NCBI GenBank assembly: GCA_903899015.1 | Contig: CAIUHP010000097.1 | Coordinates: 1 to 64,000, forward strand | Direction of reading: 5' to 3' | Origin: an uncultured Armatimonadota bacterium | Lineage (GTDB): Bacteria > Armatimonadota > Fimbriimonadia > Fimbriimonadales > Fimbriimonadaceae | Length of the DNA stretch: 64,000 nucleotides | Shown: in pieces, positions 45,868-55,842 of the stretch | How the letters are laid out: each line of letters opens with the position of its first letter | How positions within the stretch are numbered: position 1 is the stretch's first letter | The notes under the pieces: generated by a model | Databases searched by the model: none | Seen by the model: the letters and a program-made list of their open reading frames with translations, nothing else | What the model was told of the DNA's origin: nothing | Translations under genes and position numbers: made by a program

Positions 45868-46907
45868 TGATTATTGTAATGAAGGGTGGCACGACCACCG
45901 CACAGGTTGAGGAAGTCAGTAAAAGGCTTGAAGAGATCGGATACATGGTTAATCCGATTTTTGGGGTTGAGCGAACAGTCATCGGCGCGGTCGGCTGCAG
46001 CGAGCATGAAAAGATTGACGCGATGGAACAACTCCGAGGGTACGAAGGGGTCGAAGACGTCATTTTGATTACAAAGCCATACAAGTTTGTGGCCAAAGAA
46101 TACAAGGGCGGAAAGGCAGCGGTAGACGTAGGGGGCCTCCTGATCGGAGGTGACGAAATCGTCATGATGGCAGGTCCATGCACAGTTGAATCCGAAGAGC
46201 AGCTATTCGCGACGGCTGAACGAGTTGCCAAAGCTGGTGCCAAAGTTCTGCGCGGAGGAGCCTACAAGCCCTGTACTTCTCCGTATTCATTCCAAGGGAT
46301 GGGGGTTGAGGGCCTTCGGTTACTCAAAGCCGCGGGCAAGCAATTTGGTCTCAAGGTGATCACGGAGGTCATGCACGTTCGAAAAGTCGAGGAAGTCGCT
46401 GAATATGCCGACATTCTTCAAATTGGAACGCGCAACATGCAGAATTATGATCTTTTGCGTGAAGTTGGGCAGAGCCGAACTCCCGCAATGCTTAAGCGCG
46501 GAATGACTGCAAAGCTGGAAGAATGGCTTCTCGCGGCTGAATACATTGCGAGTGGCGGTAATGAAAAGATCATTCTGTGCGAGCGCGGAATCCGAACCTT
46601 CGAGCCTTACACTCGAAATACACTTGATCTTTCAGCGGTGCCGGCCCTCAATTCTCTTACCCACCTTCCGGTAGTCGTCGATCCATCGCAAGGCACAGGA
46701 CGAAGAGACCTCATTGCTCCAATGAGTAAGGCTTCGGTAGCGGTTGGAGCCGATGGACTTATCATCGAAGTGCACCCAAATCCTGATCATGCGATTAAAG
46801 ACGGTGCTCAGAGCATCACGATTGAATCGTTTGAGACTTTGATGCCAGAGCTTGAACTCATTGCAAATGCGGTAGGTCGTTCACTCAAGAGTGTGGTAAC
46901 CGCCTAA
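45867..46907 (+). CDS. aroF: 3-deoxy-7-phosphoheptulonate (DAHP) synthase, type I-beta
   Basis: A 346-residue enzyme for the first step of the shikimate pathway. An N-terminal ferredoxin-like regulatory domain (1-75; [21 protein letters not shown]) precedes the barrel. [10 protein letters not shown] (metal Cys), [43 protein letters not shown] and [15 protein letters not shown] are all present. The layout matches Thermotoga/Bacillus DAHP synthase, where the extra domain gives Tyr/Phe feedback control. The ATG shares its A with the hisC stop (TAATG). The frame is open upstream inside hisC, but that part is not DAHP-synthase-like. Confidence 0.94.
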   Translation: MIIVMKGGTTTAQVEEVSKRLEEIGYMVNPIFGVERTVIGAVGCSEHEKIDAMEQLRGYEGVEDVILITKPYKFVAKEYKGGKAAVDVGGLLIGGDEIVMMAGPCTVESEEQLFATAERVAKAGAKVLRGGAYKPCTSPYSFQGMGVEGLRLLKAAGKQFGLKVITEVMHVRKVEEVAEYADILQIGTRNMQNYDLLREVGQSRTPAMLKRGMTAKLEEWLLAAEYIASGGNEKIILCERGIRTFEPYTRNTLDLSAVPALNSLTHLPVVVDPSQGTGRRDLIAPMSKASVAVGADGLIIEVHPNPDHAIKDGAQSITIESFETLMPELELIANAVGRSLKSVVTA

Positions 46908-46911
46908 CCGT

Positions 46912-47676
46912 TTATTTCATTAGGGCATTCTCAAATTCCCTAACAGCTTGAAGATCGCAAAACAGCGCGGAACTCTTTTCGAGGATTTCCGCGCTAATCG
47001 AACGAAGTCGTTCAGCATTCGTAGCTATATTGACCGCCAATTCAGCGAACTCTTCGGGAGATTGAGCAACGGGCCCGTTCATTCCCATCTGCTTGTAAAG
47101 CCCTTGGGTCATTCGACCACTCATTTGAAGTCCATCCCAGGTGATTACTGGAGTTCCAACCGAAAATGCCATATAGATCGTATGCCCGCCCGTAAAGTGG
47201 ATGGGATCAATCATGACGTCAGCCAGCGAAATAAGTCCTCGGAACTGATCTGGCTCGACTCTCTTAAGCAGTTTTAATCGCCCAGAGTGATTGGGAATCG
47301 ACTCTTTCCACCTAGTCAATAGAAGTTCATTCCAGGAGGGGTCGGTACCTTCACTAAGCACCACCCATCCTTCCTGGTCGCGTGACAGTATTTCTCGGAG
47401 TGCAGCATCAAAATCTGGATGGTATTTGAATGCGCTTTGCGGGCAAAGGTAAATTCGCCCCTCTTCAGACAGCCCCAGCTCCGAGCGCGTCACGGTTTTG
47501 AAATCATCGCGCGGCCGGTCATAGAAATTGTTGATTCGATCTAGCTCGATCAACTTCTCTGAATAGTAGTCTTGTCCATTCGTTGGCTCGAAGTGTCTGC
47601 ATGATAAGTAAGCATCGATGTTAGGGATGCCCGTGGTTTCTGCATGCCCCCAACCCACGAACTGCTTTTGCGCCAA
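46912..47676 (-). pseudogene. C-terminal half of a TPR/O-GlcNAc-transferase-like protein, cut off by an in-frame stop
   Basis: From the TTG at 47676 to 46912 the frame encodes the second (UDP-binding) half of the OGT/SPINDLY GT41-type domain: WGHAETTGIPNIDAYLS, YLCPQSAFKYHPDFDAAL, DVMIDPIHFTGGHTIYMAFSVGTPVITWDG and GRMTQGLYKQMG. It is in the same frame as the TPR protein ending at 47695, and only the TAA at 47695-47697 separates them. The residues after it (YLAFSRLAQKQFVGWGH) continue the family sequence. It is either a pseudogene fragment, a read-through product or a sequencing error. No ribosome site precedes the TTG, so independent translation is unlikely. Confidence 0.75.
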
Positions 47677-47694
47677 TCGAGAGAAAGCGAGGTA

Positions 47695-49200
47695 TTACGT
47701 AAAAGGTTCCATCCCGATGTCAGGATAGTAAATGATGTCGAGTTCCTTGTCGCCAACTACTTCTCGAGCAAGACGATAATCGTCAGGAAGTTCGACCGCA
47801 ACATCCGCCATCTTGTCGATGACACGAGAAAATTCGTCGGAACTCCCAGATGGGCGCATGACCCAGACTTCAAAGCGTGTGCAATCAAGGTGTTCGATAA
47901 GACCCGCCGTAATCCGCCCCACGGTGTGCTCCTTGAGATGAGCCGAAATAAACGCGACACGGATCCTATGCTGGTTTGGCCGGGGTTTTTGGATATGAGG
48001 TGCTGTCCACACTAAATCTGGAACCGCATGCATCATGGTTTGCGCGATAAGACAATGCAGTTCACGATTATTCTTGCCTTGGTAGGCTAAGTAGAATCCT
48101 GGTGTCCCTATTTGGGATTGCGGATCACCTATGGAAATTTTCTTCGAGATCAACTCATTGAGTTTCGAAATAACTTTTTCTCGATAGGATTGAATCTCGT
48201 CTTGAGAACGTGCGATTACAGGAACGAGTAGAGCCGAACGTACCTCGGCACATGCTGCAAGGGAATCGTCCGAGATCGCGCTCACGGATTGAAACGCTTG
48301 CATCGCCTCACTGGTTTTTCCTTGGTCCGCTAAGACGATTCCTAAGTTAAATGCAGCGATCGTTAAGCCAGGATTTTTCTCTAAGACGGTACGATACTCA
48401 GCTTCAGCCTCGGAATTTCGTTTCAGCACGTGGAGTGCCCGTGCAATTTCAAATCGAGTTTTAGGCGCATCAGGTTGTAAAGAAAGGCTCTTCCGGAGGT
48501 AATCCATAGCCTCGTTGGCGCTTCCCTTCTCGAGAATGGCAGTGCCAAGATTCGCCCACCCATCGGCATCTTGAGGAGCGAGTTCTAAGCCTTTGCGATA
48601 CGACTTCTCAGCTTGCTCAAGATCTTTCAATGCCAAGTAAGCATCACCGAGATTCAACCAAACGCTGGCAGCATTTCGGTTGAGTTCTCTGGCCTTCTGG
48701 TAGCTAAGAATTGCTTCCTCATAGTTGGAATTCCGAAAGTGAGAAAGACCTAGATTCAGCCAAGCACCAAAATTCGTTTTCTCAAGCTTTGTGCAGGTCA
48801 CGTAAGTGTCAATGGCTTCTTGAAATCGATTCAGCTTGAGAAGGGCATTTCCAAGATGAAAGTAATTTTGAGGTGACTTAGGATCGAGACGGGTAGCTTC
48901 GACGAAGTGCTCGACGGCATCTTCCAATAACCCCGCATCCCGTAGAGAAAATGCAAAGTACGATCGCAGAACACTCGATTTAGGATCTGCATTAACTGCT
49001 ATTTCAAACTGATCGACTGCCTCGAAGCCTCTCCCAGACTGCGAAAGCAGGATTCCATATTGAGATCGGGCAGCTGGATCATTTGGAAATCGGCTTAGGT
49101 AGCCAAGATATTTCTTTTCAGCGTCAGCCACGCGTCCCGATTGATGGAAATGCATTGCAGATAGCAATTCGGGATCGGGTGCTCCAGGGCCTTTCGCCAT
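47695..49200 (-). CDS. TPR protein with N-terminal half of OGT/SPINDLY-like glycosyltransferase domain (truncated by TAA)
   Basis: 501 residues. About nine TPRs (1-320; e.g. ASVWLNLGDAYLALKDLEQAEKSYRKGLEL) precede the first half of a GT41-like domain (about 385-501), including IRVAFISAHLKEHTVG and LDIIYYPDIGMEPFT. The family normally continues with a Tyr-containing YLAFSRLAP-type stretch, but here codon 502 is TAA, one base from TAC/TAT. The catalytic half continues in frame downstream (46912-47694). Without it no transferase activity is expected, although the TPR part could still bind partners. It lies behind the efflux operon, with a nested hairpin in between. Confidence 0.85.
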   Translation of the reverse strand: MAKGPGAPDPELLSAMHFHQSGRVADAEKKYLGYLSRFPNDPAARSQYGILLSQSGRGFEAVDQFEIAVNADPKSSVLRSYFAFSLRDAGLLEDAVEHFVEATRLDPKSPQNYFHLGNALLKLNRFQEAIDTYVTCTKLEKTNFGAWLNLGLSHFRNSNYEEAILSYQKARELNRNAASVWLNLGDAYLALKDLEQAEKSYRKGLELAPQDADGWANLGTAILEKGSANEAMDYLRKSLSLQPDAPKTRFEIARALHVLKRNSEAEAEYRTVLEKNPGLTIAAFNLGIVLADQGKTSEAMQAFQSVSAISDDSLAACAEVRSALLVPVIARSQDEIQSYREKVISKLNELISKKISIGDPQSQIGTPGFYLAYQGKNNRELHCLIAQTMMHAVPDLVWTAPHIQKPRPNQHRIRVAFISAHLKEHTVGRITAGLIEHLDCTRFEVWVMRPSGSSDEFSRVIDKMADVAVELPDDYRLAREVVGDKELDIIYYPDIGMEPFT

Positions 49201-49221
49201 TACTCATAATTTATGCATAAG

Positions 49222-49267
49222 TAGGGATTGTTGGTCTACGAATTAGCTCATTCGCAATAAATCCCTA
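49222..49267 (-). other. Nested inverted repeat between tolC-like gene and the TPR/OGT gene
   Basis: TAGGGATT (49222-49229) pairs with AATCCCTA (49260-49267), and inside it CGAAT/ATTCG (about 49239-49254) forms a second stem. There is no clear T tract. It may be a terminator or attenuator for the efflux operon, or a leader of the following gene. Confidence 0.4.
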
Positions 49268-49293
49268 ACCAAACCCATGCCGATTCTTGCCAC

Positions 49294-50796
49294 CTAGTGT
49301 GCAAAATGTCCCAGGGCACGATCTAGTCCTGCAAGTGCGCTGTTGTAATCATAAAGTGCATTCACTCGGTTAGTTTCCGCAATTGTTAGGGCCGTTTGAG
49401 AGTCGCTAAGTTCGAGAAGTGGCGACAAGCCTGCTCTCGAAGAGACACCTGCCTTGTATCGAACTTTGGCTAAAGCAAAAGCCTCATTCGCTTCGTCCAA
49501 GATCGCATCGGCAACCTGAACTCTCTGCTTGGAAACTTGGACGGCCAAATAGGCTTGCTGTGTTTCGAGGGTGACCTGGTCCTCTGCTTGACGACGAGCA
49601 ATCTGCGCTTGAGCTAGGCTCCCTTTCGCCTCCTTCATTCGTGCTCGAGCAACTCCAGCGTCAAAAATTGGGATTGAGAACAGGGCTTGTGCTTGCCACG
49701 TGTGATAGAGCGGCGTAGATCCGCCGGCATTGGGAGCATACAAGTAAGACCAAGACAAATTAAGAGACGGCAATTCTGACCGACGTGAAAGATCAATTCC
49801 CTTCTTTGCCGCTTGTTCAAACGCAGTCGCCTCTTGAATCTCAGGTCGATTGTTAAGTGCTTCTTTTAGGTCTGCGTCATACATTGGCCCCAGACCGTTC
49901 GAACTTGCCGCATCTGCGCTATCGGGTTGGGGCATTTGGATGGCATCATCGCCCGACAGTTCGACGGCATCATCGATTTTCACGCCAATTGTCGCGTTCA
50001 GCAAAGCTGTATTCGTTTGGACGACATTCTTGGCGACGATTAAGTTCTGCTCGGCGCTTGCCATGTCGGTTTGGGCCCTCAAAACGTCGAATTTAGTGAC
50101 CACTTTCGCCGCTAACCGATCTTGGGCGTCTTTTAATCGATCCTTCGAGTTCTTGAGATCTTCCGCTGCAACCATCACCAGAGCTTTTGCTCGGAGCACC
50201 GCGTAAAAGGCGGCTTTCACATCCGCAACAATCTGATTTCGCGTTCGATCAATGTCAAGCCGATATCCAAGTTCCTGGAATTTTGCAAGCGTAGTCGCTG
50301 ACCGAATGGTGCCACTAATATCGATGGGCAAGTTAGCCGTAACACCTACGAATTTTTGTTGAACGTTTGAGGTGACAACATTGGCTCCGATCGGGTTGTC
50401 AAAGTTGTGCGGATCCAGGACGGTCAAGGTTTTGTTATGGACGCTATCGTTCAGTTTGACTGCGGACAGGTTTCCCTTGAGAGTAGGATTCAGAGCCGCG
50501 TATGCTTCAGCTGTCCTTCCCTGAAATATATACAAGTTCGCCTTTGCGGCTGCAAGGAGACGACTTGTAGCAAGACAGATGTTAACGGCCTGCGAGAGCG
50601 ATAGTTGCTTCCCCTTGATGACAAATCCGGTCTGACTGAGCGAGGGAGAATGAGCTAACGGATGATCCGCTGTCCCCTTATCGACTTGTAACTGTCCGAA
50701 GGCCGAGCATGAAATCAACGCTAATCCCGACGCGACAAGTGCAGTAGGCATCTTTCTTCGAGTCACTTTATTGGCCTTTATGAATCGGTCTAACAT
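49294..50796 (-). CDS. TolC-family outer-membrane efflux protein
   Basis: A 500-residue outer-membrane factor. Signal peptide about 1-34 (ends SAFGQ). Two internally similar halves of coiled-coil helices are visible: VKAAFYAVLRAKALVMVAAEDLKNSK with ARRQAEDQVTLETQQAYLAVQVSKQR. The sequence NAALDPTLKG-type entry (YAALNPTLKGNLSAV) and LNLSWSYLYAPN follow TolC/NodT strands. It forms the exit duct of the RND pump encoded upstream. Its start lies 29 bases inside the end of the adaptor gene, so translation is coupled. Confidence 0.93.
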   Translation of the reverse strand: MLDRFIKANKVTRRKMPTALVASGLALISCSAFGQLQVDKGTADHPLAHSPSLSQTGFVIKGKQLSLSQAVNICLATSRLLAAAKANLYIFQGRTAEAYAALNPTLKGNLSAVKLNDSVHNKTLTVLDPHNFDNPIGANVVTSNVQQKFVGVTANLPIDISGTIRSATTLAKFQELGYRLDIDRTRNQIVADVKAAFYAVLRAKALVMVAAEDLKNSKDRLKDAQDRLAAKVVTKFDVLRAQTDMASAEQNLIVAKNVVQTNTALLNATIGVKIDDAVELSGDDAIQMPQPDSADAASSNGLGPMYDADLKEALNNRPEIQEATAFEQAAKKGIDLSRRSELPSLNLSWSYLYAPNAGGSTPLYHTWQAQALFSIPIFDAGVARARMKEAKGSLAQAQIARRQAEDQVTLETQQAYLAVQVSKQRVQVADAILDEANEAFALAKVRYKAGVSSRAGLSPLLELSDSQTALTIAETNRVNALYDYNSALAGLDRALGHFAH

Positions 50797-52438
50797 GCTG
50801 CCCCTCCTTGAGTGTTTCTGACGGGTTCATGATCAACTCTTCCGTGCCATTCAGTCCTTGTACCACTTCGATTTCGTCTCCAAAATCTCGGCCAATCTGA
50901 ACCGATATGAAGTGAACGGACATATCCGGCTTAACTTCCGCGACTCGATTTCCTCGAGCATCGAAAATTAAAGTGCTTGCCGGAATGCGAATGGTGGATC
51001 TGGCCGCCATGTTTTTAAGGCTCAGTTGGGCATACATTCCAGGCTTTAAGAGTCCGGTAGGGTTGGGAATTTCAACCTCGACCATGAGTGTGCGCGAAGT
51101 TGAATCTAAGGCGCCGGAAACCCGAGTCACGCTTCCGGTAAAAGTCTTTCCTGGCAATTCTTGTACCGAGATCACGGCTTCCTGACCAGTGTGAATTGAG
51201 GTAACGGCACTTTCTGGCACGCTTAATTGGGCTCGAATGGAGTCCGTCCTCGCTAGACCAAACAGTCCGGTCTTCGTGACCGTCGCCATCTGATCTGAAG
51301 CTCCGGTTCCTCCTCCGCTAGGAGAGACGAGGTCCCCTACTTCCACATTTCGCGCAGTGATGACACCTGAGAACGGTGCGATAACCTTCTCATAGGATTG
51401 AACAGCCGCATATCTTCTTACAATCGCTTGGTTCGATCCGACGACTGCCTTGGCCGCATCGACACTTGCCATGCTGGCTTGGTGAGAAGCCAACGAGGCT
51501 TGAATGTTAGCTTTACTCATATTCACGGCGGCCTTGGCTGCTTCAACCCTTTGCTCGCCAGACGAGATATCCGCCTTTGCGGCCAAAAGTTCTGCTTGTG
51601 CACCAGTAACCGCTTCTTGAGCTGCCTGAACGTCAGCTTCACCAGAATTTACTTGGGCTTCTGAGACGTTCACTTTTTCTCGACTACTGTCAAATACGGA
51701 CTGCTTTTCGTCTACTTCTTGACCAGAAACGGCATCTGCTTTCTCTAGTTCCTTCCATCGGGCAAGCGTTTTTCCTGCCAATTCTTGCTCAACACGAGTC
51801 CGCTTTAGTTCCGCACGATAGCCCTCTAAGCGCCTGCGAACTTGCATCAATCGAGCTTTTGCTCCATCAACGCTAGCTACTGCCTGGGCGTAATGAGCTC
51901 TAACATGGGCCAGGTTCGCGATCGCTTCCGCCTGGTTTGCCTGATACCTAATGAGTTCTGAACGAGCACCTTCTGTTGCAGCAAGGGACTTACTTACATT
52001 TGCTGTTGCCTGTCCAACCGCCGCCTTGGCATTGGATACTTCCGACTCCGATTGAAGCAGTTGCTGGTCAATCTCGGGGGATTCAATCTCTGCAAGCACG
52101 TCTCCTGCATGAACGTGCGATCCGATATCTACGAAGCGTTGCTTTACGTAACCGGCGGCACGAACGTTGATGGTAGTTTCCTCAATCGCCTGCAAACTAC
52201 TGGGTAACGCAAGTTCAGAAGCCCCTGCAATCGATTTCAGGGGCACCACGGTGACCGTCTCCGTTAGTTCCTTTGTCGCTGCAACGCTATTTTCAAGTTT
52301 CTTAGCCAACGACAGTCGCGGGAGTATTCCCATGACCGCGATTGCTAAAATCGCAAGCACAGCCAAATAGATACCGATGGGTTGTCTACGCTTCTTTATT
52401 GGATTCATATCTTCCGAGTTGTCAGATTGAGATTTCAT
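50768..52438 (-). CDS. RND periplasmic adaptor (HlyD/membrane-fusion family)
   Basis: A 556-residue membrane fusion protein. An inner-membrane anchor at about 18-38 (IGIYLAVLAILAIAVMGIL), then a lipoyl half (RFVDIGSHVHAGDVLAEIESPE, about 95-117), an exceptionally long Ala-rich alpha-helical hairpin (about 120-345 with many AKA/ASV repeats), the second lipoyl half (VIAPFSGVITARNVEVGDLV), and a barrel domain (VTRVSGALDSTSRTLMVEVEIPNP). The hairpin is much longer than in AcrA, which suggests a deep reach to the outer-membrane duct. It links the pump and the TolC-like partner. Operon of three with overlaps. Confidence 0.93.
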   Translation of the reverse strand: MKSQSDNSEDMNPIKKRRQPIGIYLAVLAILAIAVMGILPRLSLAKKLENSVAATKELTETVTVVPLKSIAGASELALPSSLQAIEETTINVRAAGYVKQRFVDIGSHVHAGDVLAEIESPEIDQQLLQSESEVSNAKAAVGQATANVSKSLAATEGARSELIRYQANQAEAIANLAHVRAHYAQAVASVDGAKARLMQVRRRLEGYRAELKRTRVEQELAGKTLARWKELEKADAVSGQEVDEKQSVFDSSREKVNVSEAQVNSGEADVQAAQEAVTGAQAELLAAKADISSGEQRVEAAKAAVNMSKANIQASLASHQASMASVDAAKAVVGSNQAIVRRYAAVQSYEKVIAPFSGVITARNVEVGDLVSPSGGGTGASDQMATVTKTGLFGLARTDSIRAQLSVPESAVTSIHTGQEAVISVQELPGKTFTGSVTRVSGALDSTSRTLMVEVEIPNPTGLLKPGMYAQLSLKNMAARSTIRIPASTLIFDARGNRVAEVKPDMSVHFISVQIGRDFGDEIEVVQGLNGTEELIMNPSETLKEGQHVRPIHKGQ

Positions 52439-52462
52439 GGGTTTCGATTGAGAGTCTTGAGC

Positions 52463-55400
52463 CTATACATTTCCAGTGGACGCATTCGACGCATCTAACT
52501 CAATTCGGTTAGGATGGCTTCTGCGCAGAACGCTGTAAACAAGTGGAAAAAACAGTAATGTGGTGACGGTGGCAACAATGAGCCCTCCGATGACGGCTCG
52601 ACCGAGCGGAGCATTCTGCTCTCCACCTTCACCGAAAGCCAACGCCATCGGGAGCATCCCCAAGATCATTGCAAGCGCGGTCATCAAAACTGGCCTAAGT
52701 CGAGTACATCCGGCTGTAACAGCAGCCGTTATCGCATCGTCACCTTCTGCCCGACGATCGTTTGCGAAGTTGATAACCAAGATGCTGTTGGCAGTTGCGA
52801 CTCCAACGCACATGATTGCTCCCATAAGCGCCGGCACGCAGAAAGTTGTGTTGCTTGCAAACAACATGATGAGGATGCCACTGAGTGCTCCTGGGAGAGC
52901 GGAGATAATGACGAGTGGATCGATCCAGGACTGGTAGTTCACGACCAACAGGAAGTAGACCAAGATGATCGCGGCGATTAAGCCGGTGCCAAGTCCCACG
53001 AACGAAGAGTTCATGCTCTCAACTTGTCCACGCATCACCAAAGTCGTGCCATGCGGTAGCTGAGAGTGGAATGAATTCAGAACGGATTGAATGTCTTTAG
53101 AAACGCCACCCAGGTCTCGATCCTGGACATTTGCATAGACATCGAACGTTGGCTGAACGTCGTAGTGATTGATGACGGCCGTCGTCTTGCGCCTGCTCAC
53201 AGTAGCCATGTTTGACAGCATTTGTAAGGATTGCTTCCCGGTTCCAGCTACCGTCATCTGTTGAATCTTCGCGATTCTATAGACATCACGCTGAGGCGTT
53301 TGTACTGCTACCAGGTAGCTCACTCCATTTCTAGGATCGACCCAGAAGTTCGGCATGACTTGGCCGCTTGAACTCAGAGAAACCAAAAGGTTGTTGGCAA
53401 CATCTCGTTGAGTAAGCCCAAGTTGCTGAGCCTTTTTGCGGTCAACCGAGATGTGTAATTCGGGTTGGTCCACAACTTGGTGAACGTGTACGTCAACCGC
53501 ACCGGGAACTAGGCGGACTTTCTCCGCAATCTTCGCGGCAATGGCGTAGTTATCTTTCGATTTTCCTACAAGCTGGATGTCAATCGGAGCTGGCAATCCA
53601 AAATTCAAGATCTGCGTTGTAATGTCCGCAGGCTGGAAGAAGAAAGTCGTTCCCGGATACTTATCCCTAAGAATGGGTCTGAGCTTCTCGATCAACGATT
53701 GGGTCGGATCGTGGGTTTCTGACAGCTGAACGAGCACTTCGCCGTCCGTCTCGCCGATGGCACCTGTCGTGTTATAGGCAACATTCACGCCACCGACTGG
53801 CAGCCCCATATTGTCAATCGTCAAATCGAGCTGTTTTGCAGGAACAACTTCGGCAATGGTGTGTTCCACTTCGGCAAACAAGCGACGAGTCTCTTCCAGT
53901 CGCGTTCCCGATGGTGCGCGAACGTGAAGTCGGAATGAACCCGCGTCTACCGTTGGGAAGAAGTCTTCCCCAATAAACGGAAGGAGACCGAAGGACGAGA
54001 CAAAGAACAGGCAAAAGCCCGAGATCACTAATTTTCGTCGAGCGACTGCCTTATGAATCGCACTTCGATAGAGATCCAAGAGTTTCTCGAATGCGACATT
54101 AAACTTGAGGTGCAATCGCCAAATGACATCTCCCTTAGGAAGAGCATTCGCTTCAAAAGGATCGGAACCTTGATTTGCTACATGATCGTGATGCCGCATT
54201 TGGCCATCGGACATCGGTTCGTGCCCATGCGCATGAAGGTGAGCCTCTTTCCCAAGCAACTTCTCAGCGAGGACCGGAACGAATGTCCGGGAGAGCAAAT
54301 AGGAAGCGACCATTGCAAAGACAACCGACATGGCCAGCGGCTTAAAGAGCGAGCCAGCTGCGCCGCTCAAAATCATGATCGGAAGGAAGACAATACAAAT
54401 CGCAAGCGTGGAAACTAGCTGGGGAGCAGCAATCTGCTCGGCACCATCCACGATGGCTCTGTGCAAGTTCTTCCCTAATCCCAAATTGCGGTAGATGTTC
54501 TCAATCGAGACAATCGCATTATCGACGAGGATGCCAATTGCTAGGGCTAATCCACCTAACGTCATGACGTTAATCGTCTGCCCGACTGCCTTAAGGCACA
54601 TGATCGAGAAGAGAATTGAAAGTGGAATCGACATCGCCACAATAAGCGTGCTTCTCCAACTCCCAAGGAACAGGAGGATCATGATTGCGGTGAGAACAGC
54701 GGCTATGATTCCTTCACGGATTACGCTGTTGACCGAGGATCGAACAAAGACGGATTGATCCGAGACGATATCGACATGAAGTCCAGCCGGCAATGTTGAC
54801 CGAACTTGAGGTAATGCAGCCCGAATGCGGTCGACAACATCCAGAGTCGAAGCATCTCCGCTTTTCAGTACCGTCAAAATAACGGATGGTTTGCCGTCCT
54901 TATCGACGACATTGGTTTGCACCGAGTTTCCATCATGGACGTGAGCGACATCTCGCACGTACACCATGCTTCCGTTGATTTCTTTGATTGGGATGTCGTT
55001 GAGCGCTTCAAGAGACGTGGGGCTACTATTAAGGCTGACCACGTATTCACGTTCCGCCATTTTGGCGGTACCCGTTGGCAGGATTAAGTTCTGGACATTG
55101 ATCGCATTCGTGACGTCCATACCAGTTAGATTCTTTGCCTGAAGTGCCTTCTGATCAAGATCGACCATGACGACACGTGATTTGCCTCCATAGGGAGATG
55201 GAATCGCTGCTCCACGCACGGCGGCAAGCTGGATTCGGACGAAATTTTGAGCGTAGTCTCGAAGGTGAGCCTCCGACATATCCGGGCTCGAAACTCCGAT
55301 CTGCAATATTGGGACGCTCGAAGCATTAAATTGCAGAATCAACGGAGGCGTGATCCCGGGAGGAAGGGTCTTGAGAATCGACTGTGACGTAGCCGTTAAC

Positions 55401-55777
55401 TGAGCGACCGCAGAGTCGACTTTCGCTCCGGGCTGAAAATAGACTTTGATGATGCTGATGCCAGGCATCGACTGCGACTCGATGTGCTGAACATCATTTA
55501 CAGCGGAACTATACGATCGCTCAGCATAAGAGACGATGCGCTTCTCCATTATTTCGGGTGATGCGCCTGAATAGGTCCAAATGACACTTGCAACAGGAAT
55601 ATCGATGTTCGGGAACACATCGGTTGGAGTGCTTAAAAATGAAGCGATTCCCAAGATCGAAATCAGGATCGCCATCACGATGGTGGTGTAAGGGCGGGCC
55701 AGTGCCTTTTTGACATTCAACATGGTCGGTAAGAGTGACATCGAGAGACCACGTTGACCCTCGATATCGGAGTTCAT
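52463..55777 (-). CDS. RND-family efflux permease (HAE1/AcrB-like) with His-rich cytoplasmic loop
   Basis: A 1104-residue inner-membrane proton-driven pump. Twelve hydrophobic segments in two halves with large periplasmic loops. TM1 is ARPYTTIVMAILISILGI, with PNIDIPVASVIWTYSGASPE just after it. The proton-relay Asp is in ILVDNAIVSIENIYRNLG, and the second half has GVATANSILVINFAND. Unusually, the loop between halves (about residues 513-532) has seven His in 20 positions (HLHAHGHE...RHHDH), suggesting metal contact. It may export metals, drugs or other small molecules. First gene of the operon with adaptor and TolC-like partner. The start may also be at 55741 (MSLLPTM). Confidence 0.93.
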   Translation of the reverse strand: MNSDIEGQRGLSMSLLPTMLNVKKALARPYTTIVMAILISILGIASFLSTPTDVFPNIDIPVASVIWTYSGASPEIMEKRIVSYAERSYSSAVNDVQHIESQSMPGISIIKVYFQPGAKVDSAVAQLTATSQSILKTLPPGITPPLILQFNASSVPILQIGVSSPDMSEAHLRDYAQNFVRIQLAAVRGAAIPSPYGGKSRVVMVDLDQKALQAKNLTGMDVTNAINVQNLILPTGTAKMAEREYVVSLNSSPTSLEALNDIPIKEINGSMVYVRDVAHVHDGNSVQTNVVDKDGKPSVILTVLKSGDASTLDVVDRIRAALPQVRSTLPAGLHVDIVSDQSVFVRSSVNSVIREGIIAAVLTAIMILLFLGSWRSTLIVAMSIPLSILFSIMCLKAVGQTINVMTLGGLALAIGILVDNAIVSIENIYRNLGLGKNLHRAIVDGAEQIAAPQLVSTLAICIVFLPIMILSGAAGSLFKPLAMSVVFAMVASYLLSRTFVPVLAEKLLGKEAHLHAHGHEPMSDGQMRHHDHVANQGSDPFEANALPKGDVIWRLHLKFNVAFEKLLDLYRSAIHKAVARRKLVISGFCLFFVSSFGLLPFIGEDFFPTVDAGSFRLHVRAPSGTRLEETRRLFAEVEHTIAEVVPAKQLDLTIDNMGLPVGGVNVAYNTTGAIGETDGEVLVQLSETHDPTQSLIEKLRPILRDKYPGTTFFFQPADITTQILNFGLPAPIDIQLVGKSKDNYAIAAKIAEKVRLVPGAVDVHVHQVVDQPELHISVDRKKAQQLGLTQRDVANNLLVSLSSSGQVMPNFWVDPRNGVSYLVAVQTPQRDVYRIAKIQQMTVAGTGKQSLQMLSNMATVSRRKTTAVINHYDVQPTFDVYANVQDRDLGGVSKDIQSVLNSFHSQLPHGTTLVMRGQVESMNSSFVGLGTGLIAAIILVYFLLVVNYQSWIDPLVIISALPGALSGILIMLFASNTTFCVPALMGAIMCVGVATANSILVINFANDRRAEGDDAITAAVTAGCTRLRPVLMTALAMILGMLPMALAFGEGGEQNAPLGRAVIGGLIVATVTTLLFFPLVYSVLRRSHPNRIELDASNASTGNV

Positions 55778-55842
55778 CTTACCAAACGATAGAGCTAGCT
55801 ACACCACTTACTATTGATCGCAAACAATCCCAATTCTGACAA

